Assembly (NCBI GenBank): GCA_014654775.1
Contig: JACVZW010000073.1
Span: forward strand, 124,001 to 188,000
Reading direction: 5' to 3'
Source of the DNA: Paracoccaceae bacterium
Lineage (GTDB): Bacteria; Pseudomonadota; Alphaproteobacteria; Rhodobacterales; Rhodobacteraceae
Length of the DNA: 64,000 nucleotides
Under the pieces are notes generated by a model, which was not told the origin of the DNA, did no database searches, and saw only the letters and a program-made list of their open reading frames with translations. The position numbers were made by a program, and so were the translations under genes. Below, piece after piece: positions 9,538 through 18,822 of the stretch (position 1 is the first letter of the stretch; each line of letters starts with the position of its first letter).

Positions 9538-9774
9538 ATGGACCAGACACTGACCAAGGGGCAGGCGATGCCCCATTCCATCCATCTGGCGATTGCCGAA
9601 CATGGCGCGGGACGCGTTGTGGCGGTGGCGTTGCGGTCGTTGATCGGGGCGGTTTTCGCGCCCGTCGAGGCCGATGCGACCGATCGGCTGAGCGATCATC
9701 TGCGGCGGGATATCGGGTTGCCACCCCGGGGGAGCCCCTTGCCGGAGGCGCCGATGATCCCGCTGCGGTGGTGA
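9538..9774 (+). CDS. Small protein with a DUF1127-like C-terminal motif
   Basis: A 78-residue soluble protein of unknown function. Its C-terminal half carries RLSDHLRRDIGLP, resembling the L-x-x-R-DIGL core seen in many DUF1127 proteins of alphaproteobacteria; the rest does not match that family clearly. A weak GGGA stretch precedes the ATG, and a strong bidirectional terminator lies just after the stop, which supports real expression. DUF1127 proteins and their mRNAs are often linked to stress or RNA regulation in Rhodobacterales, but that link is only an inference here. Confidence 0.6.
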   Translation: MDQTLTKGQAMPHSIHLAIAEHGAGRVVAVALRSLIGAVFAPVEADATDRLSDHLRRDIGLPPRGSPLPEAPMIPLRW

Positions 9775-9776
9775 TC

Positions 9777-9811
9777 AAAAGGGGCCGGATCTTGCGATCC
9801 GGCCCCATTTT
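9777..9811. terminator. Bidirectional terminator between small gene and icd
   Basis: Perfect 11-bp stem GGGGCCGGATC / GATCCGGCCCC with a TTGC loop. It is flanked by AAAA on the left and ATTTT on the right, so it can terminate both the small rightward gene and leftward icd. Confidence 0.92.
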
Positions 9812-9874
9812 CGTTGTGCCCTGTTTTGTGCCGCAACCTGTGCAGCAAACTGTGGGCACAGAGCGCGCGGTGGA

Positions 9875-11089
9875 TTAACCCGCCAGCGCCTTGTTCATAT
9901 ATTCGTCCACCTTCTCCAGATAGCCCATGGTGGTGAGCCATTTCTGATCGGGGCCGACGAGGAGGGCGAGGTCCTTGGTCATCCAGCCATCTTCGACGGC
10001 CTGCACGGTGACCTTTTCCAGCGTGCTGGCGAAGGTCATCAGCGCCGCGTTGTTGTCGAGCTTGGCGCGGTGCTTCAGTCCGCCCGTCCAAGCGTAGATC
10101 GACGCGATGGAGTTGGTGGAAGTCTGCTTGCCCTTCTGGTGTTCGCGGTAATGGCGGGTGACGGTGCCGTGGGCGGCCTCGGCCTCCACGATCTTGCCAT
10201 CGGGGGTCATCAGGACGGAGGTCATCAGACCCAGCGAGCCGAAGCCCTGCGCCACGGTGTCGGACTGCACGTCGCCATCGTAGTTCTTGCAGGCCCAGAC
10301 ATAGCCGCCGGACCATTTCAGAGCCGAGGCCACCATGTCGTCAATCAGGCGGTGTTCGTAATGGATGCCCGCCGCCTTGAACTTGTCTTCGAATTCCTCG
10401 GCATAGACCTTGGCGAAGAGGTCTTTGAAGCGGCCATCATAGGCCTTGAGGATCGTGTTCTTGGTGGAGAGGTAGACGGGCCAGCCCTTCATGAGGCCGT
10501 AGTTCAGCGAGGAACGGGCGAAGTCGATGATCGACTCGTCGAGGTTGTACATCCCCATCACCACACCGGCACCGGGGGCGTTGAAGACCTCGCGTTCGAT
10601 CACCTCGCCGTCGTCGCCGACGAATTTCAGCGTGAGCTTGCCCTTGCCGGGGAAGCGGAAGTCGGTGGCGCGGTACTGGTCGCCAAAGGCGTGGCGGCCC
10701 ACCACGATGGGCTGGGTCCAACCGGGGACGAGGCGGGGGACGTTCTTGCAGATGATCGGTTCGCGGAAGATCACGCCGCCGAGGATGTTGCGGATCGTCC
10801 CGTTGGGGGATTTCCACATCTGCTTGAGCCCGAATTCCTCCACCCGCTGTTCATCGGGGGTGATGGTGGCGCATTTGACGCCGACGCCGTACTGCTTGAT
10901 GGCATTGGCGCTGTCGATGGTGATCTGGTCGTTGGTGCGGTCGCGCTCTTCGATCCCCAGATCGTAGTATTTCAGGTCGATGTCGAGATAGGGCAGGATC
11001 AGCTTTTTCTTGATGAAGTCCCAGATGATCCGGGTCATCTCGTCCCCGTCGAGTTCGACGACGGGGTTTGCCACCTTGATCTTGGTCAT
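9875..11089 (-). CDS. icd: NADP-dependent isocitrate dehydrogenase
   Basis: TCA-cycle enzyme converting isocitrate to 2-oxoglutarate with NADPH formation. The 404-residue length and the sequence ([20 protein letters not shown] start, then the [17 protein letters not shown] segment) identify the homodimeric eukaryote-like type II enzyme common in alphaproteobacteria. The catalytic and substrate region includes [12 protein letters not shown] and the tyrosine-containing YDGRFKD segment; later landmarks are [15 protein letters not shown] and [13 protein letters not shown]. The frame stays open far upstream, but the ATG with an AAAGGGCCAAGGG ribosome-binding region gives the family's normal start. 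It is divergent from the DUF2235 gene. Confidence 0.97.
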   Translation of the reverse strand: MTKIKVANPVVELDGDEMTRIIWDFIKKKLILPYLDIDLKYYDLGIEERDRTNDQITIDSANAIKQYGVGVKCATITPDEQRVEEFGLKQMWKSPNGTIRNILGGVIFREPIICKNVPRLVPGWTQPIVVGRHAFGDQYRATDFRFPGKGKLTLKFVGDDGEVIEREVFNAPGAGVVMGMYNLDESIIDFARSSLNYGLMKGWPVYLSTKNTILKAYDGRFKDLFAKVYAEEFEDKFKAAGIHYEHRLIDDMVASALKWSGGYVWACKNYDGDVQSDTVAQGFGSLGLMTSVLMTPDGKIVEAEAAHGTVTRHYREHQKGKQTSTNSIASIYAWTGGLKHRAKLDNNAALMTFASTLEKVTVQAVEDGWMTKDLALLVGPDQKWLTTMGYLEKVDEYMNKALAG

Positions 11090-11247
11090 GCCCTTGGCCC
11101 TTTCGGAAAATGGATTCGGCTTGGGCGGTGCATAGAGCAAAACGCGGGCTTTGGAAAGGTTTGTATGCAACGGCATACCGAAATGTCGCGGACTTGACGG
11201 AACTCTCCCTGCGGTTGATCGTTCGAGAAAGAGTGAAAGGGTGGGTG

Positions 11248-12396
11248 ATGAAGAACGTGGCGATCTTTTGCGACGGAACTTGGAACAGCGCGGATGCGAC
11301 CGATCCGACGAATGTAAAGCTGCTGCATGATGCGGTGATGCCCGAAACGGCAGAGGGCGTGGTGCAGCGCGCGATCTATATTCCCGGTGTGGGGACAGGG
11401 CGGGAGAAGGCGGGGTATGTCGATTCCGCTCTTTACCGGCTGGGCGGGGGGGCCTTTGGCTGGGGCCTGAACCGCAAGCTGCGCGAAGCCTATGAGGCGG
11501 TGGTTCGGGATTACCGGCAGGGCGATCGGCTGTTCCTGTTCGGCTTTTCGCGCGGAGCCTACACAGCGCGGTCACTGGCGGGGCTGTTGCGCAACAGCGG
11601 CCTGCCGCCGGATGGGGACATGACCCGCGTGGAGGATGCGATGGCGCTGTATCGCAAGCGCAAGGCATCGTCGCATCCGGATGCGCCCGAGTCCCTTGTG
11701 TTCCGCATGGCCTATTCGCCGGGCTGGGCCACCAGCGCGACGGACCGGATGGTGCGGGGCGGGTCGGTGCCGCTGCTGGAGGTGGATTTTCTGGGGGTCT
11801 GGGATACGGTTGGGGCCCTTGGCGTGCCGAACCATCTGAAGATCGCGGCGTGGTTCAACGGGCGCTATCAGTTCCACGACCTGCGCCTGTCCAGCATGGT
11901 GAAAGCCGCGCGCCATGCGGTGGCCATCGACGAACGGCGCCGGACCTTTCCGCCGACCTTGTGGGAGAACCTGACCGATCTGAACGAGCGCGATCCGGGT
12001 GGAGATCAGCCCTATCGGCAGGAATGGTTTCCCGGCACGCATGGCGGGGTGGGGGGCGGGGGACCGATCCGGGGCCTGTCGAACGCGGCGATGCTGTGGA
12101 TGGCCGAGGGGGCAGAGCAGGCGGGGCTGCGCTTTTCGCCGCATTTCATGGCGACGGCGCAGGCGGCGGTGCGGATTTACGACCCGCTGGACAATCATGA
12201 TGGGCGCAAGGGATGGATCACGCGGTTGATGGAGCGCAACCCTGTGGACCGCGCCGCGCCGGGCGGCATCCATGCCGTGAATGCGGTGGCGAAGGAAAGG
12301 TGGAAGCGGTTTGAGTATCGGCCTGTGCCACTTCGGCCTTTTGCGCCGCGGCTTGACCCGCCGGTGATGCCGCAGGATTGGACGGATGCGGAATAG
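11248..12396 (+). CDS. DUF2235 domain hydrolase-like protein
   Basis: A 382-residue protein of the DUF2235 family, an alpha/beta-hydrolase-like fold that includes the type VI secretion phospholipase effectors of the Tle1 group. Visible features are the N-terminal [15 protein letters not shown], the nucleophile-elbow-like [14 protein letters not shown] (G-x-S-x-G) and the WDTVGALG segment. I chose the ATG preceded by AAAGGGTGGG; frames upstream lack a better start. No VgrG, immunity or secretion genes are adjacent, so an effector role is unsupported, and it is more likely a housekeeping DUF2235 protein of unknown substrate. Confidence 0.88.
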   Translation: MKNVAIFCDGTWNSADATDPTNVKLLHDAVMPETAEGVVQRAIYIPGVGTGREKAGYVDSALYRLGGGAFGWGLNRKLREAYEAVVRDYRQGDRLFLFGFSRGAYTARSLAGLLRNSGLPPDGDMTRVEDAMALYRKRKASSHPDAPESLVFRMAYSPGWATSATDRMVRGGSVPLLEVDFLGVWDTVGALGVPNHLKIAAWFNGRYQFHDLRLSSMVKAARHAVAIDERRRTFPPTLWENLTDLNERDPGGDQPYRQEWFPGTHGGVGGGGPIRGLSNAAMLWMAEGAEQAGLRFSPHFMATAQAAVRIYDPLDNHDGRKGWITRLMERNPVDRAAPGGIHAVNAVAKERWKRFEYRPVPLRPFAPRLDPPVMPQDWTDAE

Positions 12397-12414
12397 CAGG
12401 CGGGGGGCGCGGGA

Positions 12415-13005
12415 TCAGCCGAAAAAGGGGCGGACCCTGTCGCGGACCCAAGTCCATAGGCGCGGGGCGCCGCGTGCGATCTTGGTGCCCACGCGGGCAT
12501 CCAGTTGGTCGAGCGTGACGTTATAGGTGATCCAAGTCCCGCCGCCGGATTGCAGATTGGCCATCACAGGCTGCACCCGGTCGAGGGATTTGGCGAAGCG
12601 GGCGTCGGGGGTTTCGGCGGCCTCGAATTCATCCCAGAGGGCGCGGAAGCGCGTGGCGAGGTCGGGCGGCAGGAGGCCGAAGATGCGGTCGGCGGCGGCC
12701 TGTTCGGCCGCCTGCGTTTCGCTGGAGGCGTGGGCGGTGCCATTGACGGAATGGATGGGGACGTCGCCCACGTCGATCTCGACCAGATCATGGAGGAGGA
12801 GCATCTGGATGACGCGGGCAATATCGACACCCGGTTCGGCCTGATCGGCCAGCGTCAGCGCGTAAAGGGCGAGGTGCCAGCTGTGTTCGCCCGAATTCTC
12901 GGGGCGCGAGCCATCGCAGAGCGTGGTGGCGCGGAGGACGGATTTCAGGCGGTCCGCCTCGTTCAGGAAGGCGAATTGGGCGGCGAGGCGGTCGTCAGGC
13001 GTCAT
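12415..13005 (-). CDS. HD-domain phosphohydrolase (YfbR/HDDC2-like)
   Basis: A 196-residue metal-dependent phosphohydrolase likely to act on nucleotides. The HD signature is complete: ENSGEHSWH supplies the first histidine, LLLHDLVEIDVGD the HD pair and the downstream acidic residues, and LDRVQPVMANL the final aspartate. This pattern is closest to the YfbR/HDDC2 5'-deoxynucleotidase group, although the exact substrate is uncertain. I chose the ATG six codons inside the longer TTG-initiated frame. It is the last gene of a three-gene operon; a 15-base tandem duplication separates it from the gene before it. Confidence 0.85.
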   Translation of the reverse strand: MTPDDRLAAQFAFLNEADRLKSVLRATTLCDGSRPENSGEHSWHLALYALTLADQAEPGVDIARVIQMLLLHDLVEIDVGDVPIHSVNGTAHASSETQAAEQAAADRIFGLLPPDLATRFRALWDEFEAAETPDARFAKSLDRVQPVMANLQSGGGTWITYNVTLDQLDARVGTKIARGAPRLWTWVRDRVRPFFG

Positions 13006-13033
13006 CAATGGCCGCTGTATCAATGGCCGCTGT
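13004..13033. repeat. 15-bp perfect tandem duplication at operon junction
   Basis: ATCAATGGCCGCTGT occurs twice in direct succession. It spans the stop of the upstream hypothetical gene and the start of the HD-domain gene. Removing one copy would recreate a TGATG stop/start overlap like the one at the previous junction of this operon. Confidence 0.95.
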
Positions 13034-13283
13034 CTGGGCCGCGTGGGGCGGCGGGCGCGTCGCCGCCGCTGCGTTTGGCGGCGAGCGTGCGGGCAAGGAA
13101 GTCGCGCCCGCGTTTTTCGGCCAGTCGGACGCGGACCGAGGTCATGAAGGCCTCTTGCGTGGTGGGGCTAAGCTCGCCCAGCACCTTGGACATCTTTTCG
13201 TAGAAGCGGTCATCCCCCAGTTCGACCTGAGCCTCCAGAACGTCCTTGGCGAGGGCGTCGGCCAGATCCTCGATCACCCCCAT
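13020..13283 (-). CDS. Conserved-looking hypothetical protein, 87 residues
   Basis: I do not recognise a family. It is a small, soluble, largely helical protein (start MGVIEDLADALAKDVLEAQ, with SVRVRLAEKRGRDFLARTL near the end) rich in charged residues. Its start overlaps the stop of the upstream alpha/beta hydrolase as TGATG, so the two are translationally coupled. Its stop lies inside a 15-base tandem duplication before the HD-domain gene. Its position between a hydrolase and a phosphohydrolase does not reveal a function. Confidence 0.75.
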   Translation of the reverse strand: MGVIEDLADALAKDVLEAQVELGDDRFYEKMSKVLGELSPTTQEAFMTSVRVRLAEKRGRDFLARTLAAKRSGGDAPAAPRGPDSGH

Positions 13284-13942
13284 CAGCGGGAGCCTTCCGT
13301 CAGGCGGCGGCGGACATAGTCACTGACCGTTTCGATCATGGGCTTCATATGGGCTTCTTCGTCTTTGAAGAAGTGGTCCGCGCCCTCGATTTCCTTGTGG
13401 GTGATCGTGATGCCCTTCTGTTCGTGCAGCTTGTTCACCAATTGCTTGGTGTCCTTCGGGGGCGCGACACGGTCGGCGGTGCCGTTGATGATAAGACCCG
13501 AAGAGGGGCAGGGCGCGAGGAAGGAGAAATCGTACAGGTTCGCGGGCGGGGCAACGGAGATGAAGCCCGTGATTTCCGGGCGGCGCATCAGAAGCTGCAT
13601 CCCGATCCATGCGCCGAAGGAGAAGCCCGCGACCCAGCAATGCTTGGCGTTCTGGTTCATCGACTGGAGGTAGTCGAGCGCGGAGGCGGCGTCGGAAAGT
13701 TCGCCGATGCCCTGATCATATTCGCCTTGGCTGCGTCCCACGCCACGGAAGTTGAAGCGCAGGACGGTGAAGCCCAGATTGTAGAAGGCGTAATGCAGGT
13801 TGTAGACAACCTTGTTGTTCATCGTGCCGCCATATTGCGGATGCGGATGCAGCACGATGGCGATGGGCGCGTCACGGTCTTTTTGGGGGTGGTAGCGGCC
13901 TTCGAGACGGCCTTCGGGGCCTGCGAAAATCACTTCGGGCAT
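13283..13942 (-). CDS. Alpha/beta hydrolase
   Basis: A 219-residue cytoplasmic serine hydrolase without a signal peptide. The N-terminal LHPHPQYGGTMNNKVV segment and the downstream FNFRGVGRSQGEYD loop mark the family (COG2945-like, often annotated as a dienelactone-hydrolase-like or acyl hydrolase). The nucleophile elbow is GFSFGAW, the acid is likely in the GTADRVAPP segment, and the histidine is in GADHFF. The substrate is unknown. It is the first gene of a leftward operon with a hypothetical protein and an HD-domain phosphohydrolase. Confidence 0.88.
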   Translation of the reverse strand: MPEVIFAGPEGRLEGRYHPQKDRDAPIAIVLHPHPQYGGTMNNKVVYNLHYAFYNLGFTVLRFNFRGVGRSQGEYDQGIGELSDAASALDYLQSMNQNAKHCWVAGFSFGAWIGMQLLMRRPEITGFISVAPPANLYDFSFLAPCPSSGLIINGTADRVAPPKDTKQLVNKLHEQKGITITHKEIEGADHFFKDEEAHMKPMIETVSDYVRRRLTEGSR

Positions 13943-13993
13943 GCGTGTCGCGCCTGTCTTTCCTTGAGCGATTGTTGACGACTTCGCTCGGAC

Positions 13994-14012
13994 AACTTAG
14001 AACCATTCCAAA
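13994..14012 (+). promoter_or_regulatory. Candidate iron-responsive operator upstream of iscR
   Basis: Imperfect inverted repeat TTAGAA-CCA-TTCCAA inside the longer context AACTTAGAACCATTCCAAA, about 86 bases upstream of iscR. The same AACTTAGAA-N3-TTC-N-A core recurs inside the following cysteine desulfurase gene. I infer an IscR-type or other iron-responsive box; I have not verified it against the published Rhodobacter consensus. Confidence 0.5.
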
Positions 14013-14097
14013 GCGCTGCCCGGAGGGCGCGGTTCGGGGTCGGTCTGGACGTAATGGGCCGTAAACCCCGCGTCAATGATTTTGGAGAGGTGCCGCC

Positions 14098-14562
14098 ATG
14101 AAACTCTCGACCAAGGGACGCTATGCGATGGTGGCGCTGGCCGATCTTGCGCTGGCGAAAGGGGATGATCTTGTGTCGCTGGCCGAGGTGGCCAAGCGGC
14201 AGGACATCAGCCTGCCCTATCTGGAGCAGCTTTTCGTGAAGCTGCGCCGAGCGGGGCTGGTGGAGGCGGTGCGGGGGCCGGGGGGCGGCTATCGGCTGGC
14301 GCGCAGCCCCGATGCGATCCGCGTGTCGGATGTGTTGGAGGCGGTGGAGGAAACGGTGGATGCGCTGCATACCGGGGCGGGCGTGTCGGGCGGGCTGTCA
14401 GGGACCAAGGCGCAGAGCCTGACCAATAGGCTGTGGGAAGGGTTGAGCGCGCATGTCTATGTGTTCCTGCACCAGACGCGGCTGTCGGATGTGATCCGCA
14501 ACCAGATGACGCCATGCCCTGCCGTGCCGGCGCTGTTCCGGGTGGTGGACGAGGATGCCTGA
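14098..14562 (+). CDS. iscR: Rrf2-family regulator IscR with a single cysteine
   Basis: A 154-residue Rrf2 regulator heading the iron-sulfur operon. The winged helix-turn-helix is clear: MKLSTKGRYAMVALADLAL, then QDISLPYLEQLF and GLVEAVRGPGGGYRLAR. The three-cysteine cluster loop of classical IscR (around residues 92-104) is absent; instead the region reads TGAGVSGGLSG. The only cysteine is Cys140, in the MTPCPAV segment. This matches the unusual single-cysteine IscR described for Rhodobacter sphaeroides, reported to bind a cluster and repress iron-sulfur genes. A GGAGAGG ribosome-binding site precedes the ATG. A candidate operator lies upstream. Confidence 0.95.
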   Translation: MKLSTKGRYAMVALADLALAKGDDLVSLAEVAKRQDISLPYLEQLFVKLRRAGLVEAVRGPGGGYRLARSPDAIRVSDVLEAVEETVDALHTGAGVSGGLSGTKAQSLTNRLWEGLSAHVYVFLHQTRLSDVIRNQMTPCPAVPALFRVVDEDA

Positions 14563-14588
14563 GCGGATCGCCCGGACCTGTCGTTGCA

Positions 14589-14658
14589 GGGGGGCTGTCT
14601 GCCCCCCACGGGCCGCTGCGCGACCCTCCCCCCGAGGATATTTGAAGACAGAAGATGA
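14589..14658. repeat. Composite intergenic repeat, copy A
   Basis: A 7-bp G/C hairpin (GGGGGGC-TGTCT-GCCCCCC) is followed 20 bases later by a 31-base segment beginning CCCCCCGAGGATATTTGAAG. The identical 31 bases occur in inverted orientation at 45033-45063 with a similar hairpin at the same 20-base distance. It lies between iscR and the desulfurase gene. Confidence 0.9.
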
Positions 14659-14667
14659 AGGGGCAGG

Positions 14668-15702
14668 GTGGTGAGGTCGCGCCTTTATCTTGATTGGAAC
14701 GCGACGGCGCCTTTGCGGGATGAGGCGCGGGCGGCCATGATTGCGGCGATGGATGTGGTGGGAAACCCGTCCTCTGTCCATGCCGAGGGGCGGGCGGCGC
14801 GCGCGCTGGTGGAGCGGGCGCGGGCGCAGGTCGCGGCGGCGGTGGGCTGCAAGCCTGCGGAAGTGGTCTTTACCAGTGGCGCGACAGAGGCGGCGGCGGC
14901 GCTGGGACGTCTGCCCGTGGCGCGGGTGGAGGTGGACCCCACGGCGCATGATTGCTTGTGGTCGCAGCGGCGGGATGGGGAAGGGGCCCGTGCCATCGGC
15001 TGGGGCTATGCCAATAACGAGACGGGGGTGATCGTGGAGCCGCCCGAGCGCGAGGATGGCGCGCCCTTGATGCTGGATATCGTGCAGGCGGTGGGGAAGG
15101 TGCCCTTCTCTTTCGCCTGGAGCGGGGCGGAGATGGCGGTCATCTCGGCGCATAAGTTTGGCGGGCCGAAGGGGGTTGGCGCGCTGATCCTGCGGGACGG
15201 GGTGGAGACGCTGCCGGTACTGACCGGGGGCGGGCAGGAGATGGAGCGGCGGGCCGGGACCGAGAACATCGTCGGCATCGCCGGGATGGGCGCGGCGGCA
15301 GAGGCGGCGCAGCGCGATCTGGCGGCAGGGGTCTGGGACGAGGTGGCCCAACTTAGAAATATTCTAGAAAGCGCATTGTCCTCTGCGGCAAACAATACTA
15401 TTTCCGTCGGGAATGATGCGCCACGGCTGCCCAATACGCTGTGCCTGATCGCGCCCGGCTGGAAGGGCGAGACGCAGGTGATGGCGATGGACCTTGCCGG
15501 TTTCGCTATCTCGGCGGGATCGGCCTGTTCGAGCGGAAAGGTGCGGCCAAGCCGCGTGCTGCTGGCGATGGGGTTCGACGAGGGGCAGGCGGCGCAGGCC
15601 ATCCGCATCTCGATCGGTCCCGGGGTGACGAAGGACGAGGTGCTGCGCTTTGCCGATGTTTGGGGCGCGCAGTATCACAAGGCCCGGAACCGGGCTGCAT
15701 GA
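14668..15702 (+). CDS. Cysteine desulfurase, NifS/IscS class I, short form
   Basis: PLP enzyme expected to release sulfur from cysteine for iron-sulfur cluster assembly. Landmarks are the N-terminal YLDWNATAPLRDEAR, the PLP-phosphate segment FTSGATEAAAA, the ring-stacking histidine in PTAHDCLW, the ANNETGVI segment, the Schiff-base lysine in SAHKFGGPKGVGAL, and the catalytic cysteine in SAGSACSSGKV. At 344 residues it is about 40 shorter than IscS; the missing part lies between the GATEA and HDC motifs. Start is one of two adjacent GTG codons after AGGGG. It differs in class from sufS at the end of the operon. An AT-rich patch with rare AGA and CTA codons lies inside it. Confidence 0.92.
   Translation: MVRSRLYLDWNATAPLRDEARAAMIAAMDVVGNPSSVHAEGRAARALVERARAQVAAAVGCKPAEVVFTSGATEAAAALGRLPVARVEVDPTAHDCLWSQRRDGEGARAIGWGYANNETGVIVEPPEREDGAPLMLDIVQAVGKVPFSFAWSGAEMAVISAHKFGGPKGVGALILRDGVETLPVLTGGGQEMERRAGTENIVGIAGMGAAAEAAQRDLAAGVWDEVAQLRNILESALSSAANNTISVGNDAPRLPNTLCLIAPGWKGETQVMAMDLAGFAISAGSACSSGKVRPSRVLLAMGFDEGQAAQAIRISIGPGVTKDEVLRFADVWGAQYHKARNRAA
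15350..15370 (+). promoter_or_regulatory. Intragenic copy of the iscR-upstream motif
   Basis: TTAGAA-ATA-TTCTAG inside the desulfurase coding sequence, sharing AACTTAGAA-N3-TTC-N-A with the site upstream of iscR. The motif forces AGA and CTA codons in an otherwise very GC-rich gene and starts an AT-rich patch running to about 15412. It lies 390 bases before sufB and could be an internal operator or promoter; this is inference. Confidence 0.4.
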
Positions 15703-15759
15703 CTGGGAAGACATGACCTTGGAAGACTGGGGCGCAGGCCCCGCCGTGGAGATGAACCG

Positions 15760-17277
<1,518 letters not shown>

Positions 17278-17296
17278 GATGTGGGGATCCAAGCCG

Positions 17297-17608
17297 ATGA
17301 TCGTGACGACGACGCCCTCGGTCGAGGGATATCAGATCGCGGAATACCTTGGCATCGTGACGGGCGAGGCGATCATGGGCGCGAATATCGTGCGCGATCT
17401 GTTTGCCGGGATCACCGATATCATCGGGGGCCGGTCGGGCGCCTATGAGGCGAAGCTGGCCGATGCACGCGAGACGGCGCTGAGCGAGATGCAGGAGGCG
17501 GCGCGGGCGCGGGGGGCGAATGCCATCGTGGGCGTGGATCTGGATTACGAGGTCATCGGGCAGATGCTGATGGTATCGGCCAGCGGCACGGCTGTGCGGC
17601 TGGGCTGA
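17297..17608 (+). CDS. YbjQ/UPF0145-family protein
   Basis: A 103-residue soluble protein of the YbjQ/UPF0145 heavy-metal-binding-like family. It begins [19 protein letters not shown], the normal family start, and continues with [19 protein letters not shown] and a GGRSGAYE turn before an [17 protein letters not shown] strand. A start six codons earlier (17279, two bases after the sufB stop) is also possible, but the chosen ATG has a GGGGATCC ribosome-binding stretch at good spacing. The biochemical role is unknown. Its place in the suf operon suggests a connection with iron-sulfur or metal handling, which is inference. Confidence 0.85.
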   Translation: MIVTTTPSVEGYQIAEYLGIVTGEAIMGANIVRDLFAGITDIIGGRSGAYEAKLADARETALSEMQEAARARGANAIVGVDLDYEVIGQMLMVSASGTAVRLG

Positions 17609-17712
17609 CGGGCGGTTCCGCGCAATGCATGGGAATGCCATGATCTTTTCCAACTCCGGACATGGTTCCCGGTCAGGTTGCATCGCAGGTGCAGCTATAG
17701 CCGGTGATTTTT

Positions 17713-17961
17713 ATGGCCCTCGATCAGACGCAGACCTTCGACCCCAAGGCGGATTTCGCAAGCCGCATCGCGCGCATTCAGGCGGGCGGTCTGAACACGA
17801 ACAGGACGCTCTTTGTGGGGGATGCCGAGGCGCTGCCGTTGCCACCCGGGACATTCATGAAAAAGCGGCGCAAGTCGCGGATGGGGCCGGTCTTTGCGGT
17901 GCTGGTGATGGTGGCTGCGGGCGTGATTCTGACGAGCATGTCGTCGGTCAATCTTTTCTGA
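17713..17961 (+). CDS. Small single-pass membrane protein in suf operon
   Basis: An 82-residue protein I do not recognise. The N-terminal 55 residues are polar and probably cytoplasmic (ALDQTQTFDPKADFASRIAR). A KKRRKSR cluster follows, then one hydrophobic segment, GPVFAVLVMVAAGVILTSM, near the C-terminus, so a tail-anchored orientation with the basic cluster inside is likely. A GTG three codons upstream is an alternative start. It sits between a YbjQ-like gene and sufC, and a hairpin with a short T-run follows it. Conservation next to sufC in other genomes would decide whether it belongs to the pathway. Confidence 0.65.
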   Translation: MALDQTQTFDPKADFASRIARIQAGGLNTNRTLFVGDAEALPLPPGTFMKKRRKSRMGPVFAVLVMVAAGVILTSMSSVNLF

Positions 17962-18015
17962 CGGGCCGCGCGCCCGTTCACCGACAGGGGCCGCTGCGGC
18001 GGCCGAACAACAACC

Positions 18016-18062
18016 GGGGGCGTCGCGCGGCGACGGCCCCTTTTGCCATTTGGAACGGGGCC
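18016..18062 (+). promoter_or_regulatory. Competing hairpins before sufC (possible attenuator)
   Basis: GGGG-G-CGTCGC / GCGACG-GCCCC forms a stem followed by TTTT at 18041-18044, a weak intrinsic terminator inside the suf operon. The GGCCCC at 18035-18040 can alternatively pair with GGGGCC at 18057-18062, which contains the sufC ribosome-binding site. The two structures exclude each other. This is seen in sequence only. Confidence 0.4.
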
Positions 18063-18066
18063 TGCG

Positions 18067-18821
<755 letters not shown>

Positions 18822-18822
<1 letters not shown>

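Noticed and set aside
11090-11668. A 193-codon N-terminal extension of icd in the same frame.
   Set aside because: The extension is proline/arginine-rich with no similarity to isocitrate dehydrogenases and overlaps the divergent DUF2235 gene; the internal ATG has a good ribosome-binding site.
11248-12396. Type VI secretion effector (Tle1-like) because of the DUF2235 domain.
   Set aside because: No VgrG, PAAR, adaptor or immunity gene is adjacent; the genes around it are core metabolism.
13020-13283. Possible DUF1476 (F1-ATPase zeta subunit-like) protein, given small size and alphaproteobacterial context.
   Set aside because: The diagnostic N-terminal and LWAA-type motifs of that family are absent, so I left it as hypothetical.
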